A stretch of 64,000 nt of DNA from Bilifractor porci (GCF_009696005.1 NZ_VUMV01000001.1:552610-616609), one strand, 5' to 3'. Counted from the first letter of the stretch, positions 36,963 through 47,174 are shown. Notes: generated from the sequence alone by a model not told the origin. Translations and numbers: made by a program.

Positions 36963-38318
36963 TTATTCCTCCGTTTTTGCTTCCCCGGCATCCTCTGCAG
37001 CTTCCTCTGCCTTTGCCGGCTCTTCCTTCTTCTCCACTTCTACGGCAGCATCGGCAACCAGATCCATGGCTTTCTGTTCCGCAAGATCCTTACGGATGTT
37101 CTCCTTCTCCTCGTCGCCGATGATCTCTTTCATCTTGTCGGGCTCCAGGTTGTAAGCCTTTGCCATCTTCTCGATTTCCTGATCCAGCTCTTCATCGGAC
37201 ACCTGAATATTCTCCGTCTCCGCAATTTTCTCCAGTGTCAGCTGGTTGCGAATCTGGATCTCTGCCTGCGGCTTTACCTGCTCCCGCATCATGTTCTCGT
37301 CCGATCCGGTAAACTGCATGTACTGCTGCATGCTCATTCCCTGCGCCTGCAGTCTTCTGGCGAAGTTGTCAATCATGCGGTCTGCCTGTGTGTCGATCAT
37401 GGGCGCCGGAATCTCAATGGTGGAGTTCTGCGCAGCCTTAGACACGGCATTGTCCTTAATCTCCTGACGGGCAGCCTCTTCCTTCTTTGTCTCCAGGTTC
37501 TTTCTGACATCCGCCTTGTACGCGTCCAGCGTATCAAACTCGGAAACCTCCTGCGCGAATTCATCATCCAGCTCAGGCAGCTCTTTGCGGGTAACCTTCT
37601 CTACCTTGCAGGTAAAGACAGCTTTTTTGCCCTTCAGCTCCTCTGCGTGATAATCCTCCGGGAAGGTAACCTCGACATCTCTGGTTTCTCCGCCCTTCAC
37701 ACCGAGCAGTCCGTCCTCAAATCCGGGGATGAAACTTCCGGATCCAAGTACCAGTGTATGGTTCTTTGCGGATCCTCCCTCAAATGGCTCTCCGTCGATT
37801 TTTCCCTCGTAATCCATGACAACGCTGTCGCCGTTTTCGGCTCCGCCGTCCTCGACGGTAATCTGGCGCGCGTTCTTCTCCTGCTCCTCCTTCAGAGCTT
37901 TCTCCACATCCTCATCCGTGACGGTTCTGTCAGGCTTTGGAACCTCTACGCCCTTGTACTGTCCCAGGACCACATCTGGTTTCAGCGCTACTGTCGCGGT
38001 AAAGATAAAATCTTTGCCCTTCTCAATCTGTGTCACATCGATCTGCGGGGTGGATGTGATGTCCAGTCCGCTCTCTTTGGCAGCATCCGCATATGCGCCT
38101 GGAAGAATGCTGTTCGCGGCGTCCTCGTAAAATACGCCTGCGCCGTACATTTTTTCGATTACCTGTCTGGGAACCTTGCCCTTCCGGAATCCGGGAATGC
38201 TGATGTTCTTCTTCTGCTTCTGATACGCGCGCTGAAGAGCTTTCTCAAAATCCTCCGCGGAAACGGTAATCGTCAGTTTTGCCATGCTTTTTTCCAGGTT
38301 TTCAACTTGGACACTCAT
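36963..38318 (-). CDS. tig: Trigger factor
   Basis: 451 residues. Ribosome-binding signature [17 protein letters not shown] (residues ~43-60 after the ATG), central FKBP-type prolyl isomerase domain ([36 protein letters not shown]) and a helical C-terminal domain ending in an acidic, Ala-rich tail. Chaperone at the ribosomal exit tunnel. AGGAGGAAG upstream supports ATG 38318. Confidence 0.96.
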   Translation of the reverse strand: MSVQVENLEKSMAKLTITVSAEDFEKALQRAYQKQKKNISIPGFRKGKVPRQVIEKMYGAGVFYEDAANSILPGAYADAAKESGLDITSTPQIDVTQIEKGKDFIFTATVALKPDVVLGQYKGVEVPKPDRTVTDEDVEKALKEEQEKNARQITVEDGGAENGDSVVMDYEGKIDGEPFEGGSAKNHTLVLGSGSFIPGFEDGLLGVKGGETRDVEVTFPEDYHAEELKGKKAVFTCKVEKVTRKELPELDDEFAQEVSEFDTLDAYKADVRKNLETKKEEAARQEIKDNAVSKAAQNSTIEIPAPMIDTQADRMIDNFARRLQAQGMSMQQYMQFTGSDENMMREQVKPQAEIQIRNQLTLEKIAETENIQVSDEELDQEIEKMAKAYNLEPDKMKEIIGDEEKENIRKDLAEQKAMDLVADAAVEVEKKEEPAKAEEAAEDAGEAKTEE

Positions 38319-38631
38319 TTTGATTCTTCCTCCTGCTTCCATCTATCTTTTCTGTTGTACACGATGTTTTGGGTGTCAAACATACTTTTTGCCGCCCACT
38401 TATGATTACGCGTGGCTTCAACCATCAAAATCTTGCCGCAGGCACTGCCGGGAAGAACTTTCTTCTCCGCAGACCCGACCTTTCGCGCGGGAAGTTCCAT
38501 CCGTCCGCGCCGGAAGCATCCGCTTCCCGGCAGGGCTGACAGAAACCGGCACATCAATATGCCGGAAACGGACACAATCTGTCCCGCGGCCAGCGTCGTA
38601 CAAGTATATCACACCGTTTTGTAAAACGCAA
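38319..38631 (-). promoter_or_regulatory. tig upstream spacer with a probable promoter
   Basis: About 310 bases without a gene. On the minus strand TTGCGT (38626-38631), 17-base spacer, TATACT (38603-38608) form a plausible promoter right after the preceding stop, leaving a GC-rich leader of some 280 bases with several CCGG-type inverted repeats. Leader function is not evident. Confidence 0.45.
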
Positions 38632-40362
38632 CTATTTCAGCCTGATCAGCTCCATATCCTTATCGGTAACGGCAACATAGCGGTATGTCCCTATCGCAAA
38701 CAGTTCCTGCACCGTCTCCGCATAATCCCCGCTGAATTTGCAGACGCCGGATGTAGTGTAAACATGCAGCGAGCGCGCGCCGTAAAAGCTGATGCGTCCG
38801 TCCACCAGATCCACCGTATTATAGGTGAAATCCAGCTCCTGCTGCATGACCACTCTCCCACTGGTATTATAGAGCTGCAGCAAAAAGCTGTTATCGCTCT
38901 CTCCGGAAAGGACAAGGCCGATATACGTATCATCGTGAAAGACACTGACAATATCCCCGTCAACGGCCACATCCGCTTTCTGGCTGGGAATCATGCCGCC
39001 GGAGTAAACCGTAAAGCCGTTGTCACGGAACGCCACACAGACCGTATTGCTCATATAATCAATTTCCGGAAGAACTCTTCCGCTGAAGGTAAACTCCGCC
39101 ACCCGGTTATCCATCTGATTCTGGCCGGAGCTTCCGAAATTATAAAAATCCACGGAGCCGGTCTGCACCCCGTTCTGATAACTGATATAGGTCACCCCGA
39201 GCAATGTCCCGTCCCCGGATACACAAAGGTCCATGGGATATCCCGGATCGTCCAGGGCCGTGCGCATCTCCGCGATTTTAGTTCCGTCCCCGGAGTAATA
39301 CTCAATCCACGTAACCGAACCGGATTCCTGGATGGTCGCGACCATTCCTTCCGGGTTTACTGCAGCCTTCAGCACAGGATAGCTGGTGCTGATGGTTCCG
39401 ATCTGCCCGGACTTGCTGCACACTTCTATGGTCGTGCCCGCCTGGTCGAAAATCGCGAACACATCGCCGTTCACCACGGCCACAGGGGAATCCATGGAAT
39501 AGCTGATTCCCCAGAGTTCCTGGTTCTGCCTGTCATACAGGGTCGCTCCCTCTGCCCCGTACCGCAGAATGGTTCCGTCCACATTGCAGTAGGAAAAAGA
39601 AGCCGTATCCTCCTGCGCATGGGTGGAAATCACCTCGTAGCCGGAATATTTCCAGAAATGATTGACCGCCGTCGCCAGAACAGCCGTCAGAAGGACGATC
39701 CCGATAACCAGAAGATAGGATTTTGTTTTCAGCGAGACAGGGATTCTCTCCCGCAGCAGGCGCAGGCGGACAGAAAGAGGAATCCGCTCCTGCTCTTCCT
39801 CATCCTCATACGCGTCCTCCTCGTCCGGATCTCCGTCCTCAACCTCCTCGTCTCTGTCGTCTTCCTCTCCGGCCTTTTTCTTTTTCCGGAAGAAGCTGAT
39901 TCCCGGAAAGGCTTTTCCTACCGTTTTCAGTTTCCGTCCGGCATCTCCAACGTCCTGATCCGCCGCCTTCTCTGTGCTGTCCTCCGGAAGATCTGCCGTT
40001 TTTTCCCCGTTCTCCCCGGTTTCCAAAGAGCCGTCGTCCCTGGCCTCTTCCTGCTTCTCCCTGCCGGGAACAGAGGTCGCGTATTCTACCGGGGGCACCC
40101 GGATCTCTACGTCCGAATAATCCAGATCCGGCGCGGGTTTTCCGGTTTTCTCCCAATCCGCGGAAAGAATCTCGTCCTCCGAGATTTCCCTGGAATCCGC
40201 ATCATGACCGGAATCCGCATCCGGTTCCGGAGCCATGATCTCCTCCTCGGCGCGTTTGTCTTCCGCCGGTTCCTTTCCGGCAGTTTTATCAGAAGAATCA
40301 GCCGGGGGTTCCCGGTCATAGAGCCAGGAATCCTCCGCAAAAGGTATTTTTTTATCGCTCAT
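38632..40362 (-). CDS. DUF5711-like membrane-anchored beta-propeller protein
   Basis: 576 residues. Residues 1-200 are cytoplasmic and strongly acidic/low complexity (DADSGHDADSREISEDE, EEDDRDEEVEDGDPDEEDAYEDEEEQ), followed by one membrane helix (YLLVIGIVLLTAVLATAVNHFW) and an exported C-terminal domain with WD40/PQQ-like blade repeats (SFSYCNVDGTILRYGAEGATLYD, VVNGDVFAIFDQAGTTIEVCS, ISFYGARSLHVYTTSG). The architecture agrees with the DUF5711 family of Clostridia, whose role is not known. ATG 40362 has GGAAAG in front. Confidence 0.65.
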   Translation of the reverse strand: MSDKKIPFAEDSWLYDREPPADSSDKTAGKEPAEDKRAEEEIMAPEPDADSGHDADSREISEDEILSADWEKTGKPAPDLDYSDVEIRVPPVEYATSVPGREKQEEARDDGSLETGENGEKTADLPEDSTEKAADQDVGDAGRKLKTVGKAFPGISFFRKKKKAGEEDDRDEEVEDGDPDEEDAYEDEEEQERIPLSVRLRLLRERIPVSLKTKSYLLVIGIVLLTAVLATAVNHFWKYSGYEVISTHAQEDTASFSYCNVDGTILRYGAEGATLYDRQNQELWGISYSMDSPVAVVNGDVFAIFDQAGTTIEVCSKSGQIGTISTSYPVLKAAVNPEGMVATIQESGSVTWIEYYSGDGTKIAEMRTALDDPGYPMDLCVSGDGTLLGVTYISYQNGVQTGSVDFYNFGSSGQNQMDNRVAEFTFSGRVLPEIDYMSNTVCVAFRDNGFTVYSGGMIPSQKADVAVDGDIVSVFHDDTYIGLVLSGESDNSFLLQLYNTSGRVVMQQELDFTYNTVDLVDGRISFYGARSLHVYTTSGVCKFSGDYAETVQELFAIGTYRYVAVTDKDMELIRLK

Positions 40363-40427
40363 AGTTTCTTTCCAAAAATAGCGGCGCGTTCGGTTTTCCC
40401 TGCACCGGCGGTTGACCGGGACTTCAT

Positions 40428-40475
40428 AAAAACAAGAAAGCTGCCGCAACTCCGGCCTGCGCCGGTTGCGGCAGC
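40428..40475 (-). terminator. Strong terminator after the transketolase genes
   Basis: Minus strand GCTGCCGCAAC / GTTGCGGCAGC perfect 11-base arms with a nested CCGG stem, followed by TTTCTTGTTTTT, 25 bases past the 40500 stop. Confidence 0.93.
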
Positions 40476-40499
40476 CTGCTGTCTGTCACTGTACAATGC

Positions 40500-41456
40500 C
40501 TACAGCCATGCCTTGATGTCCTGATAAATTCCCTTCGCGTCCAGCCTGTACTTCTCCAGCAGCTTCACTGCCGGGCCGGATTCACCGAAAACATCCTGCA
40601 CACCCAGTTTTTTCACCGGAGTCGGACATTTTTCGCAGAGTACATCGCAGATGGCGCTTCCAAGGCCTCCGATGACCGAATGTTCCTCGACGGTAACCAC
40701 TTTTCCGGTCTCCTTCGCGGCGGCAACGACCAGTTCCTCGTCCAGCGGCTTAATGGTGTGAATATTGACCACCTTTGCCTGAATGCCGTCCGCGGCAAGC
40801 AGCTCCGCAGCCGCCAGGGATTCGGATACTTCAAGGCCTGTGGCAAAAATCGTCAGGTCCTTCCCCTCCCGGAGAACGATACCCTTTCCAAGCTCAAACC
40901 GATAGTCCGGACGGTCATTGATCACCGGAACCGCCAGCCTGCCGAACCGCAGATAGACCGGTCCCTGATATTCATACGCAGCCCGGACAGCCGCCCTGGC
41001 CTCTACATCGTCAGAGGGGTTAATGACAACCATTCCGGGAATGGTGCGCATCAGGGCGATATCTTCGTTGCACTGATGCGTCGCGCCATCCTCTCCGACC
41101 GAAATGCCGGCGTGCGTCGCGCCTATCTTCACATTCAGGTGCGGATAGCCGACGGAATTGCGCACCTGCTCAAAGGCACGCCCCGCGGCAAACATGGCAA
41201 AGCTGCTGGCAAACGGCACTCTTCCTGTCGCGGCGATGCCCGCCGCGATACCGATCATATTGCATTCTGCAATTCCGCAGTCCACATGGCGCTCCGGAAA
41301 CTCCCTCTTAAACATCGCCGTCTTGGTTGCTGCCGCAAGATCCGCGTCCAGCACCACCAGATCCTCATGCTCTTTCCCGAGCTCCACCAGAGCGTGTCCA
41401 TAGCTCTCGCGGGTGGCGATCTTTTTTACTTCCTTTGTCTCAGCCAAGTTCCTCAC
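40500..41456 (-). CDS. Transketolase, C-terminal subunit
   Basis: 318 residues. Pyrimidine-binding and C-terminal transketolase domains: RESYGHALVELGKEHEDLVVLDADL, GIAECNMIGIAAGIAATGRVPFASSFAMF, ATHAGISVGEDGATHQCNEDIALMRTIPGM. It pairs with the N-terminal subunit gene directly upstream; both are needed for one enzyme. The GTG start at 41456 overlaps the upstream gene by 17 bases (a TTG at 41447 is the alternative). Confidence 0.94.
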   Translation of the reverse strand: MRNLAETKEVKKIATRESYGHALVELGKEHEDLVVLDADLAAATKTAMFKREFPERHVDCGIAECNMIGIAAGIAATGRVPFASSFAMFAAGRAFEQVRNSVGYPHLNVKIGATHAGISVGEDGATHQCNEDIALMRTIPGMVVINPSDDVEARAAVRAAYEYQGPVYLRFGRLAVPVINDRPDYRFELGKGIVLREGKDLTIFATGLEVSESLAAAELLAADGIQAKVVNIHTIKPLDEELVVAAAKETGKVVTVEEHSVIGGLGSAICDVLCEKCPTPVKKLGVQDVFGESGPAVKLLEKYRLDAKGIYQDIKAWL

Positions 41457-42276
41457 CCGCCTTTCTCAGTTCTTCCATGGCAGTCTCGTACTCCTCATCA
41501 TTCGGAGCCTTGCCGTGCCAGCCGACGGAGTTCTCCATATAAGATACGCCCTTGCCCTTCACTGTCCTGGCAATAATGGCGGTCGGCATTCCCTTTGTCC
41601 CGCGGGCTTCCGCAAACGCGGCCCGGAGCTGGTCAAAATCATTTCCATCTTCGACATTGATGACATGGAAATTAAAAGCTTCAAATTTCTTGTCAATCGG
41701 ATACGGGTCATTGACATCCGTTACCGCACCGTCAATCTGAAGGTTATTGTTATCCACAATCACACAGAGATTGTCCAGTTTCTTCGCGCCGGCAAACATG
41801 GAAGCTTCCCAGACCTGTCCCTCATCCAGTTCTCCGTCTCCCAGCAGGGTATAGACGCGGAAACTGTCGTGGAAAATTTTTGCGGAAAGCGCCATTCCGA
41901 CGGCCGCCGAAATTCCCTGTCCCAGGGAGCCGCTGGACATATCCACGCCCGGAATATGCTTCATATCCGGATGGCCCTGCAGGTAAGAGCCGATGTGCCG
42001 GAGAGTCTTCAGATCTTCCTTCGGGAAATACCCCTTCTGCGCCAGCGTGGCATAAAGCCCGGGCGCGGTATGCCCCTTTGAGAGAACAAATCTGTCCCGG
42101 TCCGCCTTCTTCGGATCCTTCGGATCCAGGTTCTTCATTTCTTCAAAATAGAGAAAGGTAAAAATTTCCGCTGCGGAGAGCGAGCCGCCCGGATGGCCGG
42201 ATTTAGCCGCATGCACGGCAGTAATAATCCCTTTCCGGATCTCCACCGCGGTTTTCTTTAACTCAAGATCAGTCAT
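41440..42276 (-). CDS. Transketolase, N-terminal (thiamine-diphosphate) subunit
   Basis: 278 residues. ThDP-binding motif GDGELDEGQVWEASMFAGAKKLDNLCVIVDNNN, plus HPGGSLSAAEI, LSKGHTAPGLYATLA and SSGSLGQGISAAVGMAL. Works with the following subunit in the non-oxidative pentose phosphate pathway. ATG 42276 is preceded by AAAGGA; it follows the transaldolase by 22 bases. Confidence 0.95.
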   Translation of the reverse strand: MTDLELKKTAVEIRKGIITAVHAAKSGHPGGSLSAAEIFTFLYFEEMKNLDPKDPKKADRDRFVLSKGHTAPGLYATLAQKGYFPKEDLKTLRHIGSYLQGHPDMKHIPGVDMSSGSLGQGISAAVGMALSAKIFHDSFRVYTLLGDGELDEGQVWEASMFAGAKKLDNLCVIVDNNNLQIDGAVTDVNDPYPIDKKFEAFNFHVINVEDGNDFDQLRAAFAEARGTKGMPTAIIARTVKGKGVSYMENSVGWHGKAPNDEEYETAMEELRKAGEELG

Positions 42277-42298
42277 GATAATTTCCTTTCCGCATCCC

Positions 42299-42952
42299 TT
42301 ATTCACCGAAGACCGCCTTGTAGTCCTCCTGGAACTTCACAATTCCGGCATCTGTCAGCGGGTGCTTCGTCATCTGCATGATAACCTTATAAGGAACCGT
42401 GGCGATATCCGCTCCGGCAAGCGCACAGTCTGTAACATGGATCGGATTCCGGATGGATGCCGCGATAATCTGTGTATCCAGCCCCGCAACATCAAACATA
42501 TCTGCAATGGTCTGGATCAGGTCAATGCCGGGAGTGCTGATGTCGTCCAGTCTGCCCAGGAACGGAGATACGTAAGTAGCGCCGGCGCGTGCGGCCAGAA
42601 GAGCCTGGTTCGCGGTAAAGATAAGGGTGCAGTTTGTCTTGATTCCCTCTGCGTGAAGAGCCTTGATGGCCTTCAGTCCTTCCGCTGTCATCGGGATTTT
42701 TACGACCATGTTCGGATGGATCGCGGCGATCTCGCGGCCTTCCCGGATCATGCCCTCGGCATCTGTGGTGGTGGCCTTTACTTCTCCGGAAATCGGTCCG
42801 TCCACAATACTGGTGATTTCCTTGATGACCTCCTTAAAATCACGGCCTTCCTTCGCGATCAGCGACGGGTTCGTTGTCACTCCGCAAATGACTCCCATGT
42901 CATTCGCTTCCCTGATTTCATCCACATTTGCTGTGTCAATAAAAAAACGCAT
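42299..42952 (-). CDS. fsa: Transaldolase / fructose-6-phosphate aldolase family
   Basis: 217 residues, the small TalC/Fsa class. [33 protein letters not shown], Schiff-base lysine in [47 protein letters not shown]. Catalyses transaldolase or fructose-6-P aldolase reactions; sequence alone does not separate the two. Clustered with the split transketolase, transaldolase activity is the more natural reading. GGAGGAAGG precedes the ATG. Confidence 0.93.
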   Translation of the reverse strand: MRFFIDTANVDEIREANDMGVICGVTTNPSLIAKEGRDFKEVIKEITSIVDGPISGEVKATTTDAEGMIREGREIAAIHPNMVVKIPMTAEGLKAIKALHAEGIKTNCTLIFTANQALLAARAGATYVSPFLGRLDDISTPGIDLIQTIADMFDVAGLDTQIIAASIRNPIHVTDCALAGADIATVPYKVIMQMTKHPLTDAGIVKFQEDYKAVFGE

Positions 42953-43223
42953 TTTCCTTCCTCCTGTTACATTTTTCCAGTATGCTGTCCCAGGGCATGT
43001 TCTGCCATGCCCAACTGTATGTACCTCTCCACCGCCGGCATCCGGCCCGGCATCCCCAAAAACATCTGGCGCGCCCTGAACGCGGCAAGTGCCTGTACGT
43101 ATCCGGATCCGCGGAATCCGTTCCCGAAAGACGGCTCCGCAGACCACTACCATAATATTTCAACCGCAATCCCTTGTCAATGAATCCAAGCCGGGAAACC
43201 GCAGTTACCCACAGTTACCGCAG

Positions 43224-43820
43224 TTACAATTCCACCCGTCCTTCCAGCGCGCGCAGAAGCGTAACCTCGTCAATATACTCCAGATCACCCCCGACCGGCA
43301 CGCCGCTGGCGATTCTTGTGACCTTGATCCCGGTCGGCTTAATCAGCTTGCTGATATACATAGCCGTGGTCTCCCCCTCCAGGCTGGAATTTGTGGCGAT
43401 AATGACCTCGTCCACATCTCCCTGGAGGCGCTGCATCAGCTCCTTCATCCGAATATCATCCGGACCTATGCCGAGCATCGGGGAAATCGCTCCATTCAGC
43501 ACATGATATACCCCTTCATACTTCTGTGTTTTTTCATATGCCGCCAGATCCCTGGAATTCTCCACCACCATAATCTGGCGGTGGTTTCTCCTGGGATTGG
43601 CACAGATCGGGCAGAGTTCCTGATCCGTCAGGGTTCCGCATTCCCTGCAGTAGTGTACGTTTTCCTTTGCCTCCGTGATGGACGACGCCAATTCCTGTAC
43701 CTGCGCCTCCGGAAGCCCGATAATATGAAACGCCAGCCTCTGCGCGGACTTGGGGCCGATTCCCGGAAGCCTCCCCAGCTGTTCGATCAGCTTGCTGATA
43801 TGTTTGCTGTATAATTCCAT
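43224..43820 (-). CDS. recR: Recombination protein RecR
   Basis: 198 residues. N-terminal helix-hairpin-helix (LGRLPGIGPKSAQRLAFHI), C4 zinc finger (CRECGTLTDQELCPIC), Toprim domain (IMVVENSRDLAAYE) and the conserved Walker-like VPVGGDLEYID end. Acts with RecF/RecO in gap repair. Sits after ybaB in the dnaX-ybaB-recR order, 25 bases apart. Confidence 0.97.
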   Translation of the reverse strand: MELYSKHISKLIEQLGRLPGIGPKSAQRLAFHIIGLPEAQVQELASSITEAKENVHYCRECGTLTDQELCPICANPRRNHRQIMVVENSRDLAAYEKTQKYEGVYHVLNGAISPMLGIGPDDIRMKELMQRLQGDVDEVIIATNSSLEGETTAMYISKLIKPTGIKVTRIASGVPVGGDLEYIDEVTLLRALEGRVEL

Positions 43821-43845
43821 TTCCGCAATTCCACGTTAAAACTCA

Positions 43846-44196
43846 TTAAAAATTCAGGCCGCCGAGATTTCCTATGCCTCCGGTCATCTTGCTCATGGAA
43901 GCGGTCACTTCCTCATCCACCTTCCGGAGCGCCTCATTGACAGCCGCCACAATCAGGTCCTGCAGCATTTCTATATCATCCGGGTCGACTGCCTCCGGCT
44001 GCAGGACAACCTTTGTCACCTGCCGGTTTCCCGTCACCGTAACTTCCACGGCGCCGCCTCCGGCGGTGGCCGTAAATTCCTTTTCCTCCAGCGCTTTCTG
44101 CTGCTCCGCCATCTGTCTCTGCATGCGCTGCGCCTGCTTCATCAGGTTATTCATGTTTCCGGGCATGCCGCCCTGGAATCCGCCTTTTCTGGCCAT
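43846..44196 (-). CDS. YbaB/EbfC nucleoid-associated protein
   Basis: 116 residues. NLMKQAQRMQRQMAEQQKALEEKEFTATAGGG, VEVTVTGNRQV and IEMLQDLIVAAVNEALRKVDEEV are the YbaB fold. Binds DNA as a dimer; constant neighbour of dnaX and recR. GGAGG eight bases before the ATG. Confidence 0.95.
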   Translation of the reverse strand: MARKGGFQGGMPGNMNNLMKQAQRMQRQMAEQQKALEEKEFTATAGGGAVEVTVTGNRQVTKVVLQPEAVDPDDIEMLQDLIVAAVNEALRKVDEEVTASMSKMTGGIGNLGGLNF

Positions 44197-44237
44197 ACTG
44201 TTATCCTCCGTAAATCCACATGTCCCGCAGGGCGGGG

Positions 44238-44336
44238 CACGAAACTGCTGTCAATAAAAAAAATGAATCCATCTGCCAGGTTTCCTCTGGACACGAAACT
44301 GCCAGCAATAATGAAAATGGATCCGTCTGCTAGGTA
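44238..44336. repeat. Imperfect 54-bp direct repeat at the dnaX 3' end
   Basis: CACGAAACTG at 44238 and again at 44292, each followed by a diverged copy ending in CTGCCAGGT / CTGCTAGGT. The second copy contains the dnaX stop codon. Confidence 0.65.
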
Positions 44337-46015
44337 TCTTCCTCGGAAAGATCCACAAACTCCACCGGCATCTGGATCTCGTTTTCAAGAATCTCCTCCA
44401 GAGGGATGTCATTCAGATGATGTTCTCCGGAACCTCCGGGCAGCACTGTCTTGACTTCTACATCCTTTCCCGTCACCTTCCGGATGATGCCCCGCAACTC
44501 CTCTATCTTACCGGTATCCGGCCTGTCCATCGCTTCCTGCACCGTGGGATCGGAAAGCTCCAGAAACAGTGTGGAACCGCCGTTTTTACTGTCGTATTTC
44601 GGGACACACTGATCCAGGAAAGCGCGGAGCGGCTGCGCCGCCGATCCTTTTATCTGTCCCCACTTTTCACGGATTTTTTTCAGATCCTCCGGGGCAGCCA
44701 TGACCGCTTTCTGCTCCTTCTCAGGAACTTCCGCCACGCCCGGCAAAACCGCCCGGCCGTCCGCCTGCGGAAAGGAACCCGGAGAACCGGTGCCTGCACT
44801 CCCGGCGGGAGCGGTTCCCGGCACCCAGCCCGCTTCCTGAAGAGCGGATATCCTGCTGTCCGTTTTCTCTGTTTTTTCTTCCAGAACCCGGATCCGGTCC
44901 AGAACCCCGGAAAGATCCGTGTCCATCTGCGGCCTGCACAGACGAATCAGCTCGGTCTCCACCATGATCTGCTTCTGCGTCGCAAACCGTATCCGGCCGG
45001 AGAGATCCGAAAAGATCCGGATATAGCGGAAAAGCGTGTCATCATCAATCAGCCGGCTTTCCTCCTTCAGCTGCTTCAGATTTTCCGTGGAGACATCCAG
45101 AACATCCTCCAGATCCTCCGAGCTTTTCAGCAGCATCAGGTTCCGCAGATACCAGGTGAAATCACTGACAAACTGCCCCATCTCCTTGCCGTCCCGGACC
45201 AGATCGCCCAGAAGCCGGATACAGGCTGCCGCGTCTCCCTTGATAATCTCCCGAAGCATACGGCTGAAGACATCCGTGTCCACCGTCCCCAGGACATCCA
45301 GCACCCTGTCGTATGTCAGCTCCTGGCCGAGATAAAAGGCAATACACTGATCTGTCAGACTGAGCGCGTCACGCATGGATCCGTCCGCCGCCTTCGCAAT
45401 ATAACGGATGGCCCTGTCCTCCGCCTGCACGCCTTCCTTGTCCAGAAGCTCCCGTACCCTGGCCGCAATCGTATCAATCGAAATCCTGTGAAAATTATAC
45501 CGCTGGCATCTGGAGAGAATCGTCACCGGGATTTTGTTGACTTCCGTTGTCGCAAGGATAAAAATCACATACTCCGGAGGTTCCTCCAGCGTCTTCAGGA
45601 GCGCGTTAAACGCTCCTGTCGAGAGCATGTGTACCTCGTCGATAATATAGACCTTGTACTTTCCCTGTGTGGGGCGGTAGGAAACCTCCTCCCGGATCTC
45701 ACGGATGTTGTCTACACCGTTATTGGACGCCGCGTCAATCTCTATGACATTTGTCGATGTTCCGCCCAGAATCCCCCTGCAGGTATCACATTCGTTGCAG
45801 GGGCTTCCGTCTTTCGGATGTTCGCAATTCACCGCACGCGCCAGAATCTTTGCGACCGTCGTCTTTCCCGTCCCCCGCGTCCCGCAGAACAGATAGGCGT
45901 GGCCGATTCTTCCGGCCTTCAGCTGGTTTTTCAGCGTTGTGACAATGTGATCCTGCCCCTTCACATCCTCAAACGAGATGGGACGGAATTTTCTGTAAAG
46001 AGCCGTATAGCTCAT
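44330..46015 (-). CDS. dnaX: DNA polymerase III subunit gamma/tau
   Basis: 561 residues. Walker A FCGTRGTGKTTVAKILARAVNC, zinc site CNECDTC, DEVHMLSTGAFNALLKTLEEPP, sensor SRCQRYNF; the rest is domain III and a Pro/Gly-rich tau extension. Loads the sliding clamp. It starts 6 bases after the pfkA stop. No obvious frameshift heptamer for gamma was noticed, but I did not scan every frame. Confidence 0.96.
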   Translation of the reverse strand: MSYTALYRKFRPISFEDVKGQDHIVTTLKNQLKAGRIGHAYLFCGTRGTGKTTVAKILARAVNCEHPKDGSPCNECDTCRGILGGTSTNVIEIDAASNNGVDNIREIREEVSYRPTQGKYKVYIIDEVHMLSTGAFNALLKTLEEPPEYVIFILATTEVNKIPVTILSRCQRYNFHRISIDTIAARVRELLDKEGVQAEDRAIRYIAKAADGSMRDALSLTDQCIAFYLGQELTYDRVLDVLGTVDTDVFSRMLREIIKGDAAACIRLLGDLVRDGKEMGQFVSDFTWYLRNLMLLKSSEDLEDVLDVSTENLKQLKEESRLIDDDTLFRYIRIFSDLSGRIRFATQKQIMVETELIRLCRPQMDTDLSGVLDRIRVLEEKTEKTDSRISALQEAGWVPGTAPAGSAGTGSPGSFPQADGRAVLPGVAEVPEKEQKAVMAAPEDLKKIREKWGQIKGSAAQPLRAFLDQCVPKYDSKNGGSTLFLELSDPTVQEAMDRPDTGKIEELRGIIRKVTGKDVEVKTVLPGGSGEHHLNDIPLEEILENEIQMPVEFVDLSEEDT

Positions 46016-46021
46016 AATGCT

Positions 46022-47101
46022 TTAATCTCCAAAAGATATTCCGATCCGTTTTGCATCCTGGATTTCCTGGCACTTCGGGTCCACCGTTTTCAGCTTTCCG
46101 GCCACATCGCCCAACGGAACGCGTTTTACCTTGCCGTTTACCATGGCAATCATATTGCCGAAATCCCGGTCCAGAATGGCCTTTGCCGCTTCCGACCCGA
46201 GGCGGGTAGAAAGAATCCTGTCATACGGGCAGGGGCTGCCGCCTCTCTGCATATGTCCGGGAACGGTAACACGGATCTCCATCCCTGTCTCTTTCTGAAT
46301 GTCATCCGCAATTTTATAGGAGATAGAGGGATACTGCTTGGCAATGTCCTCCAGCGCCTTCTTCTGCTCCTTTTTCCCCAGCGCGGCAATCTCCTTCGGA
46401 ATGGCTCCCTCCGCGACTGCAAGAATGGTAAATCCGCTGCCGCGCTGTTTCCGCTTATTGATTGCCTCGATGACCTTTGCAATATCATACGGAACCTCAG
46501 GTATCAGGATAATGTCCGCACCGCTGGCAATTCCGGAATACAGGGTCAGCCATCCGACCTTATGCCCCATCACTTCAACAATAAATACCCTCTGGTGTGA
46601 CGACGCCGTCGTATGGATGCAGTCAATCGCGTTGCTTGCAATATCCACCGCGCTGTAAAAGCCGAAAGTAATATCCGTCCCGTAGATATCATTGTCGATC
46701 GTTTTCGGCAGATGAATGATATTCAGCCCTTCCTCGCGCAGCAGGTTCGCTGTCTTCTGCGTTCCGTTTCCGCCGAGAATGACCAGGCAGTCCAAGCGAA
46801 GCTTATAGTAATTCTGCTTCATGGCTTCCACCTTGTCCAGTCCGTTCTCATCCAGAACACGCATCAGCTTGAACGGCTGGCGAGAGGTTCCCAGAATCGT
46901 ACCGCCTCTTGTAAGAATACCGGAAAAATCCTTTGCCGTAAGCATCCGGTAGTCTCCGTAAATCAATCCCTTGTAACCATTCATAAAGCCATATACTTCA
47001 AGATCTTCCGCGTTATTGGCAAGCCCCTTCACAACTCCGCGCATGGTGGCATTTAACGCCTGACAGTCTCCGCCACTGGTTAAAATTCCTATTCTCAACA
47101 T
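46022..47101 (-). CDS. pfkA: 6-phosphofructokinase
   Basis: 359 residues. MLRIGILTSGGDCQALNA, TRGGTILGTSR, LPKTIDNDIYGTDITFGF, EVMGHKVGWLTLYSGIA and PGHMQRGGSPCPYDRI. Phosphorylates fructose-6-phosphate. At the positions that separate donors it has GGNGT (N112, G113) and K133 (PKTID). Gly at the second position with Lys in PKTID is the mixed-group (G/K) pattern; ATP is the likely donor but PPi use cannot be excluded. The Asp normally at 112 is replaced by Asn. AAAGGA precedes the ATG. Confidence 0.93.
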   Translation of the reverse strand: MLRIGILTSGGDCQALNATMRGVVKGLANNAEDLEVYGFMNGYKGLIYGDYRMLTAKDFSGILTRGGTILGTSRQPFKLMRVLDENGLDKVEAMKQNYYKLRLDCLVILGGNGTQKTANLLREEGLNIIHLPKTIDNDIYGTDITFGFYSAVDIASNAIDCIHTTASSHQRVFIVEVMGHKVGWLTLYSGIASGADIILIPEVPYDIAKVIEAINKRKQRGSGFTILAVAEGAIPKEIAALGKKEQKKALEDIAKQYPSISYKIADDIQKETGMEIRVTVPGHMQRGGSPCPYDRILSTRLGSEAAKAILDRDFGNMIAMVNGKVKRVPLGDVAGKLKTVDPKCQEIQDAKRIGISFGD

Positions 47102-47174
47102 GGCTGTACGATCCTTTCTTGTGCTGCTGTTTTCAAGTCCTATGGGATTTCCCTCCGCAGAAAATCCCAGATAC

